This document shows positions 28,985 through 36,119 of a DNA stretch of 44,496 bases, in pieces. Positions within the stretch are counted from its first letter, which is position 1. Every line of letters starts with the position of its first letter. Source of the stretch: an uncultured Collinsella sp. (GTDB lineage Bacteria > Actinomycetota > Coriobacteriia > Coriobacteriales > Coriobacteriaceae). The position numbers were made by a program, and so were the translations under genes. The notes beneath the pieces are model-generated. The model was not told the DNA's origin. It did not search any database and saw only the letters and a list, made by a program, of their open reading frames with translations. The stretch covers positions 1 through 44,496 of the forward strand of contig CABUCA010000009.1 in NCBI GenBank assembly GCA_902489965.1, read 5' to 3'.

Positions 28985-30094
28985 GTGGCAGTGAAAATAG
29001 CGCGGTGTGACGAGCCGACAAGCGAGCAACTGGCGGCCTCCATAATTCTGACCGGCGCCTCGGCGCTACGCATGATGCGCGCCGAGCGCCGACAAATGGG
29101 TTACATCAGCTGGAGGGACCTCGATCCCGATGAAGAGCGCCGTGTGCTGCGCACGTCGTCGCCCTCGACCGAGGACATCTACCTTCCCGACTTGGTGCGG
29201 ATTGGGGCCGCAAGCAGCGAGGTGCAAGAGGATTTGTGCTTGCTGGTAGGGTCTGCAGCGCAGCGCCGCCGCATTCTTGGCGTGGGCTGGTCCGTGTGTT
29301 CCGGGTTGCCTGCCGGCTCGATTCTAGAGGTGGAGCCGGGTGTATACAGTCTATCTCCCGAGGCCCTTTGTGTTGCCGTTGCGCGCGAGGCCGGCTGCAT
29401 CCAGGCATTTGCCCTGGCTCAGGAGCTGTGCTCTAAGATTTCGCTGAGTGACCGCGGGAAGTATCTGCCTCCCTACACCTCGCCCGTTACGAATAAGCTT
29501 GCAAAGGACAAGGACCAGCCAGCAGACGTGGGCTACTTTGAGGTTGAGCCGGTGCTGACGCCCGATCGTCTGGCAGATTACCTCGCGGTATGCAAGGGGA
29601 ATGCGGCCAAAAAACTGCAGCGTCTGTGTCCCTACTTGTCAGAAAACTTGCGCTCGCCCATGGAGTGCATCATGCTCGCTCTGTTTTCGCTTCCGTTTTC
29701 CTATGGCGGATTTGCCTGCGGTCCCTTTAAGACCGACTACAAGATTGAGTTCGATGACCGCGCGCAGGCAATCTCGGGGATGCCGCATGCAGTTTGCGAT
29801 GCGTATCAGGAAACAGCCCGGTTTGACCTGGAATACAACGGTGAGCTGGGCCATTCCTCCCGGAGGGGACGTATCCATGATGAAAAGCGCAACACGGGCT
29901 TGATTACTATGGGAATCGAGGTCGCGACGGTCAACAACGAAATGCTCTGTGACATGGAAGCGATGGAAGCGCTCGCATGGCGCATCCACCAGCGCATGAG
30001 TAAGCGATATCGCAACCGTGTTGACGCTCGCAGAAAGAAACAAGAGGCGCTATTTAACACGCTGCGGGCGTGTTTTGGGCTTAAACCCGCCTAA
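28985..30094 (+). CDS. hypothetical protein, possible PD-(D/E)XK nuclease fold
   Basis: A 369-residue protein I do not recognise by name. I start it at GTG 28985, with AGGGG upstream, because this is 10 bases after comF; the open frame reaches back to 28619 inside comF. The N-terminal half resembles AbiEi-type regulators in layout (SALRMMRAER, then VGWSVCSGLPAG and ALAQELC). The C-terminal part has FDLEYNGELGH (280-290) followed by RIHDEKRNTGLITMGIEV, the spacing seen in DUF559-like endonuclease folds, with E283, E287, H290 and D299 as candidates. Function is unproven. Confidence 0.75.
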   Translation: MAVKIARCDEPTSEQLAASIILTGASALRMMRAERRQMGYISWRDLDPDEERRVLRTSSPSTEDIYLPDLVRIGAASSEVQEDLCLLVGSAAQRRRILGVGWSVCSGLPAGSILEVEPGVYSLSPEALCVAVAREAGCIQAFALAQELCSKISLSDRGKYLPPYTSPVTNKLAKDKDQPADVGYFEVEPVLTPDRLADYLAVCKGNAAKKLQRLCPYLSENLRSPMECIMLALFSLPFSYGGFACGPFKTDYKIEFDDRAQAISGMPHAVCDAYQETARFDLEYNGELGHSSRRGRIHDEKRNTGLITMGIEVATVNNEMLCDMEAMEALAWRIHQRMSKRYRNRVDARRKKQEALFNTLRACFGLKPA

Positions 30095-30129
30095 CAATGA
30101 TCTGAAACAGGGGGTTGGATATATGCTCT

Positions 30130-30176
30130 GGCCAAAATATAGCAAATATGAGTACTGCTACAAATTCAGTAACAGC
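30130..30176 (+). repeat. TGAGTACTG-family repeat, copy 2
   Basis: Reads GGCCAAAATATAGCAAATAT, then GAGTACTGCTAC and ends GTAACAGC. Its reverse complement matches copies at 15751-15800 and 30301-30346. It is 36 bases past the stop of the upstream gene. Confidence 0.75.
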
Positions 30177-30300
30177 AAAATCAGGGATTTTGGGACTGGA
30201 AGATGGCGTAAATTAGAAAGTTATTAAACAAATGTGGAATATCCTGGCATCAATCTGACGTTATAGAGCGTGAAAACAGCTTGCAGAGCCAAAAACTCCT

Positions 30301-30346
30301 GCTACTAAATTGGTAACGGTACTCATATTTGCTATTTTTTGGCCAC
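30301..30346 (-). repeat. TGAGTACTG-family repeat, copy 3
   Basis: GCTACTAAATTGGTAACGG followed by TACTCATATTTGC, a T run and GGCCAC. It is an inverted partner of the copy at 30130, about 124 bases apart. Confidence 0.75.
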
Positions 30347-30466
30347 GGCGCCCTAAGACGGGTGTGTTGAGGCTTTCCATAGGGGAGTGACGGGCTCAAT
30401 CAGAGCGTGTGCGGTCCGTCCTGACCTGCGAAATCTGTACTCGCGATGCGAATAACGCCCCTAACC

Positions 30467-30495
30467 TTAAACTTTAGCTTGAACTTAGCTATAAT
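30467..30495 (+). promoter_or_regulatory. strong promoter of the structured RNA
   Basis: -35 TTAAAC (30467-30472), a 17-base spacer, and a perfect -10 TATAAT (30490-30495). Predicted start near 30501-30503. This is the best promoter match in the window. Confidence 0.75.
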
Positions 30496-30500
30496 GCGCT

Positions 30501-30800
30501 ACGTTCCTGCCAGGCTGTGGTTGCGGACGGACGAAATGCCCGTCCTAGTCCAAGACAGACGCGGTCAAAGGGATCCACGTAAGCGACCGCGTGCGCGCGG
30601 CGCGATCATGGCGCGTCCTAGATGTAAGCCGCACCGTCCGTTCTACTTTCTTTGGGGCAATACCGCCTCGCGGGCGAGCGGGCCAGTCGTGAAGGTGGCT
30701 GCGGCCTCCCGAGCAAACACCCCGGTGCGCAAGTGTGGGGTCAAATACCAGGTCAGCTGGTGGGAACAACCTGATATTCCGCGCAACGCACGGATCGTAT
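30501..30800 (+). ncRNA. structured RNA, candidate raiA RNA
   Basis: About 300 nt between the promoter and the next gene, with many stems: GTTCC (30503-30507) with GGAAC (30763-30767); GTTGCG (30520-30525) with CGCAAC (30782-30787); GGACGG (30525-30530) with CCGTCC (30540-30545); ACGCGGTC (30559-30566) with GACCGCGT (30585-30592); ACCCC with GGGGT (about 30718-30741). The reading frame through it is not protein-like. From memory, the raiA RNA class of Firmicutes and Actinobacteria lies near raiA and comFC genes; both are close by here (comF 28168, hpf/raiA 32170). The 3' end is unclear, since no terminator precedes the lipoprotein gene. I cannot confirm the class from its consensus. Confidence 0.55.
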
Positions 30801-30844
30801 ACGACACAGAAGGCAGGGTAGTGGACATGGTGAGGGGCAGCTTG

Positions 30845-31852
30845 ATGCACGCGGCTCGGTTAGGTGCTGGGACCGCAGCGGTCATCGCCGTTTTGGGCCT
30901 GAGCGGATGCGCGTTCAACCCGCTGTCTACGTTCACGACTCCCACGATCGACCAGATCGAGTACGAGACCGTCACGCCGGCGGTGTCGGACGATGCCCTG
31001 GTCACTCCCGGAACCCTGACGGTCGCCCTCGATACTTCCGATGCGCCGCAGGCAATGCAGGGCGCCGACGGCGAGCTCACGGGATATGCGGTCGACGCCG
31101 CCCGCGCCCTCGCAAGCCGCATGGGCCTTAAGGTTGCCTTTGTCGATGCGTCCTCGGCAGGTTCCGCGCTCGGCGACAAAAAGGCCGATATCTTTATCGG
31201 CGAGATTAACTCCACGGACGGGGACATTAGCTCGCTCGGCACCTGCCTGTACGATGCCACTTCCGTGTTCGGTAAAACTAGCGATGGTGGGTCGCTAAGC
31301 GTTTCCACCGATACCCTTAACACGTCCACCCTGGGCGTTCAGGCGTCCTCGGCCTCGCAGGAGGCGCTTGCTAAGCAGAGCATCACCGCCAACCAAAAGA
31401 CCTACTCCAACATCAACGAGTGCTTTGAGGCGCTCGAGTCCGGCGAGGTCGACTATGTGATCTGCGACTCCACGGCCGGCGGCTACCTTGCACGCCTGAT
31501 GAGCGAGATCTCCTATGTCGGTGCGCTCGAGGCGCCCTCGACGCTTGGTGTTGTGGGCCTCTCGTCCAATGACGAACTATGCCGTGCCGTGAGCGATGCC
31601 CTCGACGGTATTACGGCCGACGGCACGCTCGAGGCGGTCCACTGCGTCTGGTATGGCACGATGCCCTACGACCTCACCACTAAGACGGTTTCGGGCGCTA
31701 ACGTGCAGCCGGGCGACTCTGAGTCCAGTGAGACCACGTCCTCCGGCAGCGAGTCCTCCGATTCCAACAATGAGACCGCATCCTCCGAGGACAAATCGTC
31801 CAGCCAGGAAGGCGCCATCACCGACGACGACATTAACAAACTCAATAGCTAG
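30845..31852 (+). CDS. family 3 solute-binding lipoprotein
   Basis: A 335-residue amino-acid-type ABC binding protein. The signal peptide ends in the lipobox GLSGC (Cys at about 22), so it is anchored to the outer face of the membrane. The SBP core has GTLTVALDTSDAPQAM, GYAVDAARALASRMGLKVAF and ALESGEVDYVICDSTAGGYL. The C-terminus is a Ser/Glu/Thr-rich tail of about 50 residues. I favour ATG 30845, with GAGGGG seven bases upstream; ATG 30827 is the alternative. No ABC permease or ATPase gene is adjacent, so the partner or ligand is unknown. It may be cotranscribed with the structured RNA. Confidence 0.87.
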   Translation: MHAARLGAGTAAVIAVLGLSGCAFNPLSTFTTPTIDQIEYETVTPAVSDDALVTPGTLTVALDTSDAPQAMQGADGELTGYAVDAARALASRMGLKVAFVDASSAGSALGDKKADIFIGEINSTDGDISSLGTCLYDATSVFGKTSDGGSLSVSTDTLNTSTLGVQASSASQEALAKQSITANQKTYSNINECFEALESGEVDYVICDSTAGGYLARLMSEISYVGALEAPSTLGVVGLSSNDELCRAVSDALDGITADGTLEAVHCVWYGTMPYDLTTKTVSGANVQPGDSESSETTSSGSESSDSNNETASSEDKSSSQEGAITDDDINKLNS

Positions 31853-32169
31853 TTATTGCTAGGGGTGGTGTCTCCTATACGTTGGAAAGGACACCACTTC
31901 ACGGTTTCAACACGCACTGCCGGGTTTCCCCAATAGGGGAGCCCGGCTTTTTCATCCCTATAAAACCAGCAGGTCAAAGCCAATTTTCGAGACCAAATAC
32001 AAATCTGTGGGCTCCCTCCTATAGCGCACTTTGCCATGGAAAAGTACGAGACTTCGGTATGCGGTATCAAGCAATCGTTATTCGGGTCTTTAGGAATCCG
32101 CGTGATTAAATGCACGGCAATGGGTACATAGCCAGTACAGTAAGTCCCCGAGGCAGATTGGAGCCACGT
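31853..32169. other. 317-base gap before hpf/raiA
   Basis: Holds a hairpin (GTGGTGTC 31865-31872 with GACACCAC 31890-31897), the terminator at 31919-31952 and then about 200 bases of lower-GC sequence that should contain the hpf promoter. I could not place a clear -35/-10 pair there. No gene is supported. Confidence 0.5.
31919..31952 (+). terminator. rho-independent terminator of the lipoprotein gene
   Basis: GCCGGGTTTCCCC pairs with GGGGAGCCCGGC around AATA, followed by TTTTT. Confidence 0.88.
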
Positions 32170-32754
32170 ATGGATATCAAGGTTTCTGGACGCAAGACGA
32201 CGGTAACCGATGCTCTGCGTGCGCATGTGGATGAGAAGATCGGCGAGGCGCTCAAGGTTTTCGATATCGAGCCCATGACGGTCGACGTTGTACTTCGCTA
32301 TGAGAAGAACCCCTCGAACCCCAACCCGGCAATCGTCGAGGTTACGGTTCGTGCCCGCGGTTCGGTGATTCGCGTTGCCGAGCACGGTGCAGATATGTAC
32401 GCCGCCATCGACCTCTCCGCCGATAAGGTCACCCGCCAGCTGCGCAAGTTCAAGACCAAGGTTGTGGACAACCGCCAGGGCGGTGCCAGCGCCGCGGATG
32501 TCGCACCGGTCGAGCGCGTTGAGGATCTGGCCGACCTGCTGCTGCCCGAGGAAGAGGACGACCTGCTCGTCCGCGAGAAGGTTATCGACGTCACCCCGAT
32601 GACTGAGGAGCAGGCGCTGGTGCAGACAGATCTGCTCGGCCACGACTTCTACGTGTTCGAGAACGCGACGACTGGCCTCATCAATGTGGTGTATCACCGT
32701 AAGAATGGTGGATATGGCATCATCAAGCCCCGCATCGAAACACTTGACGAGTAA
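32170..32754 (+). CDS. hpf: ribosome hibernation-promoting factor, long form
   Basis: A 194-residue long HPF (RaiA/YfiA family). The N-terminal domain (1-100, MDIKVSGRKTTVTDALRAHV) binds the 30S decoding centre and blocks translation in resting cells; the C-terminal domain (about 135-194, IDVTPMTEEQALVQTDLLGHDFYVF) dimerises to make 100S ribosomes. ATG 32170 is selected for GGAG six bases upstream; the frame opens at 32110. It is a single-gene unit with a terminator behind it. Confidence 0.96.
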   Translation: MDIKVSGRKTTVTDALRAHVDEKIGEALKVFDIEPMTVDVVLRYEKNPSNPNPAIVEVTVRARGSVIRVAEHGADMYAAIDLSADKVTRQLRKFKTKVVDNRQGGASAADVAPVERVEDLADLLLPEEEDDLLVREKVIDVTPMTEEQALVQTDLLGHDFYVFENATTGLINVVYHRKNGGYGIIKPRIETLDE

Positions 32755-32783
32755 AATACGTTAACTTGCATGAGTTAACGGTT

Positions 32784-32815
32784 GGCGGCCATCCCATGCG
32801 GGTGGCCGCCTTTTT
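32784..32815 (+). terminator. rho-independent terminator of hpf
   Basis: GGCGGCCA (32784-32791) pairs with TGGCCGCC (32803-32810), then TTTTT. A small GTTAAC...GTTAAC hairpin lies just upstream. Confidence 0.9.
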
Positions 32816-32833
32816 ACGTAAGGAGTCGCTTTG

Positions 32834-33787
32834 ATGGACAAGGCCGCATCCGCCGGTCATTCGGACCGTTGCCGCATCGTCGTCGATACCTGCTGCGACT
32901 TTAGCCCCGAGGTCGCCGCGAACCTCGATGTCGATATCCTGGGTTTCCCCTTCATTATCGATGGCGAAGAGCGCACGGACGACATCTGGTCGAGCATCAC
33001 ACCCAAGGAGTTCTACGACCGGATGCGCGCCGGTGCCCGCGTGTCCACCTCGGCTGTGTCGCTCGGTCGCTATATCGAGTTCTTTACCGAGTGCGCCAAA
33101 GAGGGCACGCCCACGGTCTACCTGTGCTTTACCTCGGCGCTGTCGTCGAGCTACAACTCCGCGTGCCAGGCGGCAGATGCCGTGCGCGCCGAGTATCCCG
33201 ATTTTGAGCTTTACGTGGTCGACAACGCTCTGCCCTGTGCGACCGGCGCGCTCTTGGCGCTCGAGGCCGTGCGCCAGCGTTCGGCGGGACTGACCGCCAA
33301 GCAGCTGGTCGATTGGGCAAACGAGGCAAAGACCTACGTCCACGGCTACTTTACGCTCGAGAGCTTCGACGCACTGGCTGCCGGCGGCCGCATTCCGCCC
33401 GCGGCGGCGCAGCTCACGGCAAAGCTCGATGTCAAGCCCGAGCTCTCCTACGACCTGGCCGGCTCGCTGTCGCTGATCGGCGTCAACCGCGGCCGCAAGA
33501 AGGCGCTCAAGTCCATCCTCAAGTCGTTCCGCGAGAACTACGTGCCCGATCGCACCATGCCCATCGCCATCATGACGGCCGATGCCGAAAAGGATGGTGA
33601 CTGGCTCGAAGCCGCCATCCGCAAGGAGGAGGGTTGCGCCGACGTCACGATCATTCGCGGCTCCGTGGGTCCCACCATCGGCTCGCACGTGGGCCCCGGC
33701 ATGGTGGGCTGCGCGTTTTGGGGTAAGAACCGCGCCGACAAGGCGTCGCTTTCCGACCGTATCGCCCGCCGCGTGCGCGGTCAGTAG
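32834..33787 (+). CDS. DegV-family fatty-acid-binding protein
   Basis: A 317-residue DegV protein. In characterised members (FakB) it holds a fatty acid for phosphorylation by FakA kinase. Family marks: VVDTCCDFSPEVA near the N-terminus, RVSTSAVSLGRY, YLCFTSALSSSYNSA, and TVGP-type IIRGSVGPTIGSHVGPGMVGCAF at the end. AGGAG lies eight bases before ATG 32834. No fakA-like gene is in the window. Confidence 0.92.
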   Translation: MDKAASAGHSDRCRIVVDTCCDFSPEVAANLDVDILGFPFIIDGEERTDDIWSSITPKEFYDRMRAGARVSTSAVSLGRYIEFFTECAKEGTPTVYLCFTSALSSSYNSACQAADAVRAEYPDFELYVVDNALPCATGALLALEAVRQRSAGLTAKQLVDWANEAKTYVHGYFTLESFDALAAGGRIPPAAAQLTAKLDVKPELSYDLAGSLSLIGVNRGRKKALKSILKSFRENYVPDRTMPIAIMTADAEKDGDWLEAAIRKEEGCADVTIIRGSVGPTIGSHVGPGMVGCAFWGKNRADKASLSDRIARRVRGQ

Positions 33788-33885
33788 GCAAGCGCTGCGT
33801 CCGTAATCGCCCTCGACTCACAGCCCAAACGCTGGCACCGAGTATTCAACCTGGTAACAACACCCAACCCAAAAGGAAAGGTTTC

Positions 33886-34965
33886 ATGGCAAACAAGCTC
33901 TCCGTCGCATTCATCGGCACCGGAATCATGGGTGCCCCCATCGCCGGCCACATCCTGGACGCCGGCTACCCCGTCACGGTCAACAACCGCACCAAGTCCA
34001 AGGCCGCAGCGCTTATCGAGCGTGGTGCCGTCTGGGCCGATACGCCGGCCGATGCCGTGGCTAACGCCGATGTCGTCTTTACCATGGTGGGCTATCCCTC
34101 CGAGGTCGAGGAGCTCTACCTGGCGGGCGACGGCCTGCTCGCGTGCACCAAGCCGGGCGCGGTTTTGATCGACCTCACCACGAGCTCGCCCGAGCTCGCC
34201 CGTGACATTGCCGAGGCCGCTCAGGTTTCTGGTCGTATGGCGTTTGACTGCCCCGTCACCGGCGGCGAGTCGGGCGCCATCGCCGGCACGCTCGCGGCTA
34301 TCGTGGGCGCTACCGAGAACGATATCGCCCCGGTCCGCGACATCCTTTCCACCTTTGCGGCAACCATCTGCTGCTTTGACGGCGCCGGCAAGGGCCAGGC
34401 TGCCAAGCTCGCCAACCAGGTGTCGCTGGGCGCCTGCATGGTCGGCATGGCAGACGCCATGGCATTTGCCGAGTTGAGCGGCCTCGATCTGGAAAAGACC
34501 CGCCAGATGATCATGGGCGGCACCGGCAAGTCCGGCGCTATGGAGAGCCTGGCGCCCAAGGCGCTCGACGGCGATTACAAGCCCGGCTTTATGGTCGAGC
34601 ACTTCATCAAGGACCTGCGCTTGGCGCTCGCCTATGCCGACGACCGCGAGCTTGCGCTGCCCGGCGCCGACGTGGCCTTTACGCTCTATGACATGCTCGA
34701 CGCCATCGGTGGTGCCAAGCTGGGCACCCAGGCCATCACGGTCCTCTATAAGGAGGAAGCCGACGCCATTGCCGCCGGTCTGGACTGGTCGCAGTATCGT
34801 CCCGAAGAGCATGGCGCTCACGAGGAAGGCTGCGGTTGCGGCGAGCATGGCGACGACCACGAGTGCGGTTGCGGCCACCACCATGGCGAGGACCACGAGT
34901 GCTGCGGCGGCCACGGCCATGACGACGGCCACGAGTGCTGCTGCGGCCACCATCACGGGGAGTAG
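33886..34965 (+). CDS. beta-hydroxyacid dehydrogenase with His/Cys-rich metal-binding tail
   Basis: The core (about 1-295) is an NAD(P)-dependent beta-hydroxyacid dehydrogenase of the GarR/GlxR/3-hydroxyisobutyrate type: Rossmann motif FIGTGIMGAP (9-18), substrate motif DCPVTGGESGA (121-131), catalytic K174 in GKGQAAKLANQ. The exact substrate is open (tartronate semialdehyde is likely). The last 51 residues (309-359) contain 14 His and 9 Cys in three to four related units built on HECGCGHHHGE. Such a tail should bind Ni, Zn, Co or Cu. AAAGGAAAGG precedes the ATG. A small membrane protein gene starts 5 bases after the stop. Confidence 0.93.
   Translation: MANKLSVAFIGTGIMGAPIAGHILDAGYPVTVNNRTKSKAAALIERGAVWADTPADAVANADVVFTMVGYPSEVEELYLAGDGLLACTKPGAVLIDLTTSSPELARDIAEAAQVSGRMAFDCPVTGGESGAIAGTLAAIVGATENDIAPVRDILSTFAATICCFDGAGKGQAAKLANQVSLGACMVGMADAMAFAELSGLDLEKTRQMIMGGTGKSGAMESLAPKALDGDYKPGFMVEHFIKDLRLALAYADDRELALPGADVAFTLYDMLDAIGGAKLGTQAITVLYKEEADAIAAGLDWSQYRPEEHGAHEEGCGCGEHGDDHECGCGHHHGEDHECCGGHGHDDGHECCCGHHHGE
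34810..34962 (+). repeat. tandem repeats coding for the His/Cys tail
   Basis: Related units of about 33-36 bases, each carrying GACCACGAGTGC or GGCCACGAGTGC followed by GGCCACCA-like sequence, encode the metal-binding tail. The repetition suggests growth by duplication and possible length variation among strains. Confidence 0.7.
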
Positions 34966-34970
34966 CGCCC

Positions 34971-35399
34971 ATGAGCTGGACGTTCGTGGTGCTTGCGCTG
35001 GTGCTCTTTCTCTTTGCGATCTACATCGGCTTTTTGTGCGGCCAGTGGGCGTGCGAAAAGCGCGTCATCACCAAACGCGACTACTGGATTGCCAATTTTG
35101 TAGGCGCGGCGGCAGTCGTCCTGCTGACCTGGGTGTTTTCGCTGTTCCCGCTGGTGCAGTTTGCGCCGATCGGCTGGCTCGGCGGCTTTATCGCCGGCCT
35201 TAAGATGAGCTTTGGCGAGTCCGTCGGTCCGTGGCGCAAGCACGACGAGGTCTTTAACGTCAACAAGGCTCACCGCGCCGCCGCCGACGCGGGCGATGCC
35301 GAGGAACGCCGCCGTGCGCGTCGCAATGGCGCGGCCGACCGACAGCTCATCTCGGTCACCGATGACAGCAAGGGTGCTGGCAAGCACGCTAAGAAATAG
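34971..35399 (+). CDS. small membrane protein of unknown function
   Basis: A 142-residue protein with an N-terminal membrane helix (about 4-24), a basic loop CEKRVITKRDYW, then a second hydrophobic stretch (about 40-65) and probably a third short one around 68-78. The C-terminal 60 residues are charged and cytoplasmic. I do not recognise the family. GGGGAG precedes ATG 34971; the frame opens at 34935. It is tightly spaced between the dehydrogenase and the HEAT-like gene, suggesting one transcript. Confidence 0.8.
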   Translation: MSWTFVVLALVLFLFAIYIGFLCGQWACEKRVITKRDYWIANFVGAAAVVLLTWVFSLFPLVQFAPIGWLGGFIAGLKMSFGESVGPWRKHDEVFNVNKAHRAAADAGDAEERRRARRNGAADRQLISVTDDSKGAGKHAKK

Positions 35400-35414
35400 T
35401 AAGAAGAGGTAACT

Positions 35415-36113
35415 ATGGCAGAAAACAAGGAAGAACAGCTCACCGACGAGGAGCTGGCACAGCTTCAGCTGGCAGAGGAGAACGAGAACGCCGTCGATCG
35501 TCTGGTCAAGGAGCTCGGCTGCCCCACGCGCCGCATCCGTCAGTTTGCCGCCCGCGTGCTGCACCTGCTTGCCGAGCGCGATCCGCAGCGCGTCGTGCCC
35601 TGCGTGCCCGCGCTGATCGAGGCGCTCGACCGCCCCGAGGCTCAGACCCGCTGGGAGGCCCTCGACGCCCTGGCGGCGCTCGCCACCACCTGCCCCGAGC
35701 AGCTGGGCGATGCCTTTGAGGGCGCCGAGACTGCGCTGTTCGACGAGATTTCCTCCACGCTGCGCTATGCCGCCTTCCGCCTGCTGTGCGTGTGGGGTGC
35801 CACGAGCGTCGAGCGTTCGCGCGAGGCTTGGCCCATCCTGGACGAGGCTATCCAGTGCTACCACGGCGACCTTGAGTATCGCGACATGCTCGGTTGCCTG
35901 TACGAGTTTGGCCAGGGCGAGATTGACGCCGAGGTCGCCGAGAAGCTCGCGCTGCGCCTTAAGTTCGACGCCGAGAACGGCAAGGGCAGCTATCTCAAGG
36001 CCCGTTCGAGCGAGATTTGCGAAATGCTTGTTAAACGTTTTGGCCTGGATCTCTCCAAAAAGAAGAAGCGTGCTAGCGTTAAAAAATCTGACGACGCCGA
36101 AGACGAGGAGTAA
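35415..36113 (+). CDS. HEAT-like repeat protein of unknown function
   Basis: A 232-residue, mainly helical acidic protein. Repeats resembling HEAT units run from about 25 to 150 (RQFAARVLHLLAERDPQRVV, then TRWEALDALAALATTCPEQL, then LRYAAFRLLCVWG). The C-terminus is Lys-rich, then acidic. A scaffold or protein-binding role is likely from the fold; no enzyme motif is seen. AAGAGG precedes the ATG. The isocitrate dehydrogenase starts 6 bases after its stop. Confidence 0.8.
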   Translation: MAENKEEQLTDEELAQLQLAEENENAVDRLVKELGCPTRRIRQFAARVLHLLAERDPQRVVPCVPALIEALDRPEAQTRWEALDALAALATTCPEQLGDAFEGAETALFDEISSTLRYAAFRLLCVWGATSVERSREAWPILDEAIQCYHGDLEYRDMLGCLYEFGQGEIDAEVAEKLALRLKFDAENGKGSYLKARSSEICEMLVKRFGLDLSKKKKRASVKKSDDAEDEE

Positions 36114-36119
36114 CAGATT

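Larger units (their letters stand above)
30095..30466. other. repeat-rich gap downstream of the hypothetical gene
   Basis: 372 bases with no supported gene. It contains two copies of the TGAGTACTG-family repeat in opposite orientation (30130-30176 and 30301-30346) around an AT-rich spacer, then the promoter that drives the structured RNA begins at 30467. Confidence 0.6.

Noticed and set aside
30653..30667. GGGGCAATACCGC resembling a T-box antiterminator core
   Set aside because: It differs from the GGGTGGNACCGCG consensus, has no paired terminator or specifier loop, and the downstream gene is not tRNA- or amino-acid-biosynthesis related beyond being a binding protein.
30446..30826. N-terminal extension of the lipoprotein frame
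   Set aside because: A lipoprotein signal peptide must be at the N-terminus, and the upstream translation is not protein-like; the region is better explained as structured RNA.
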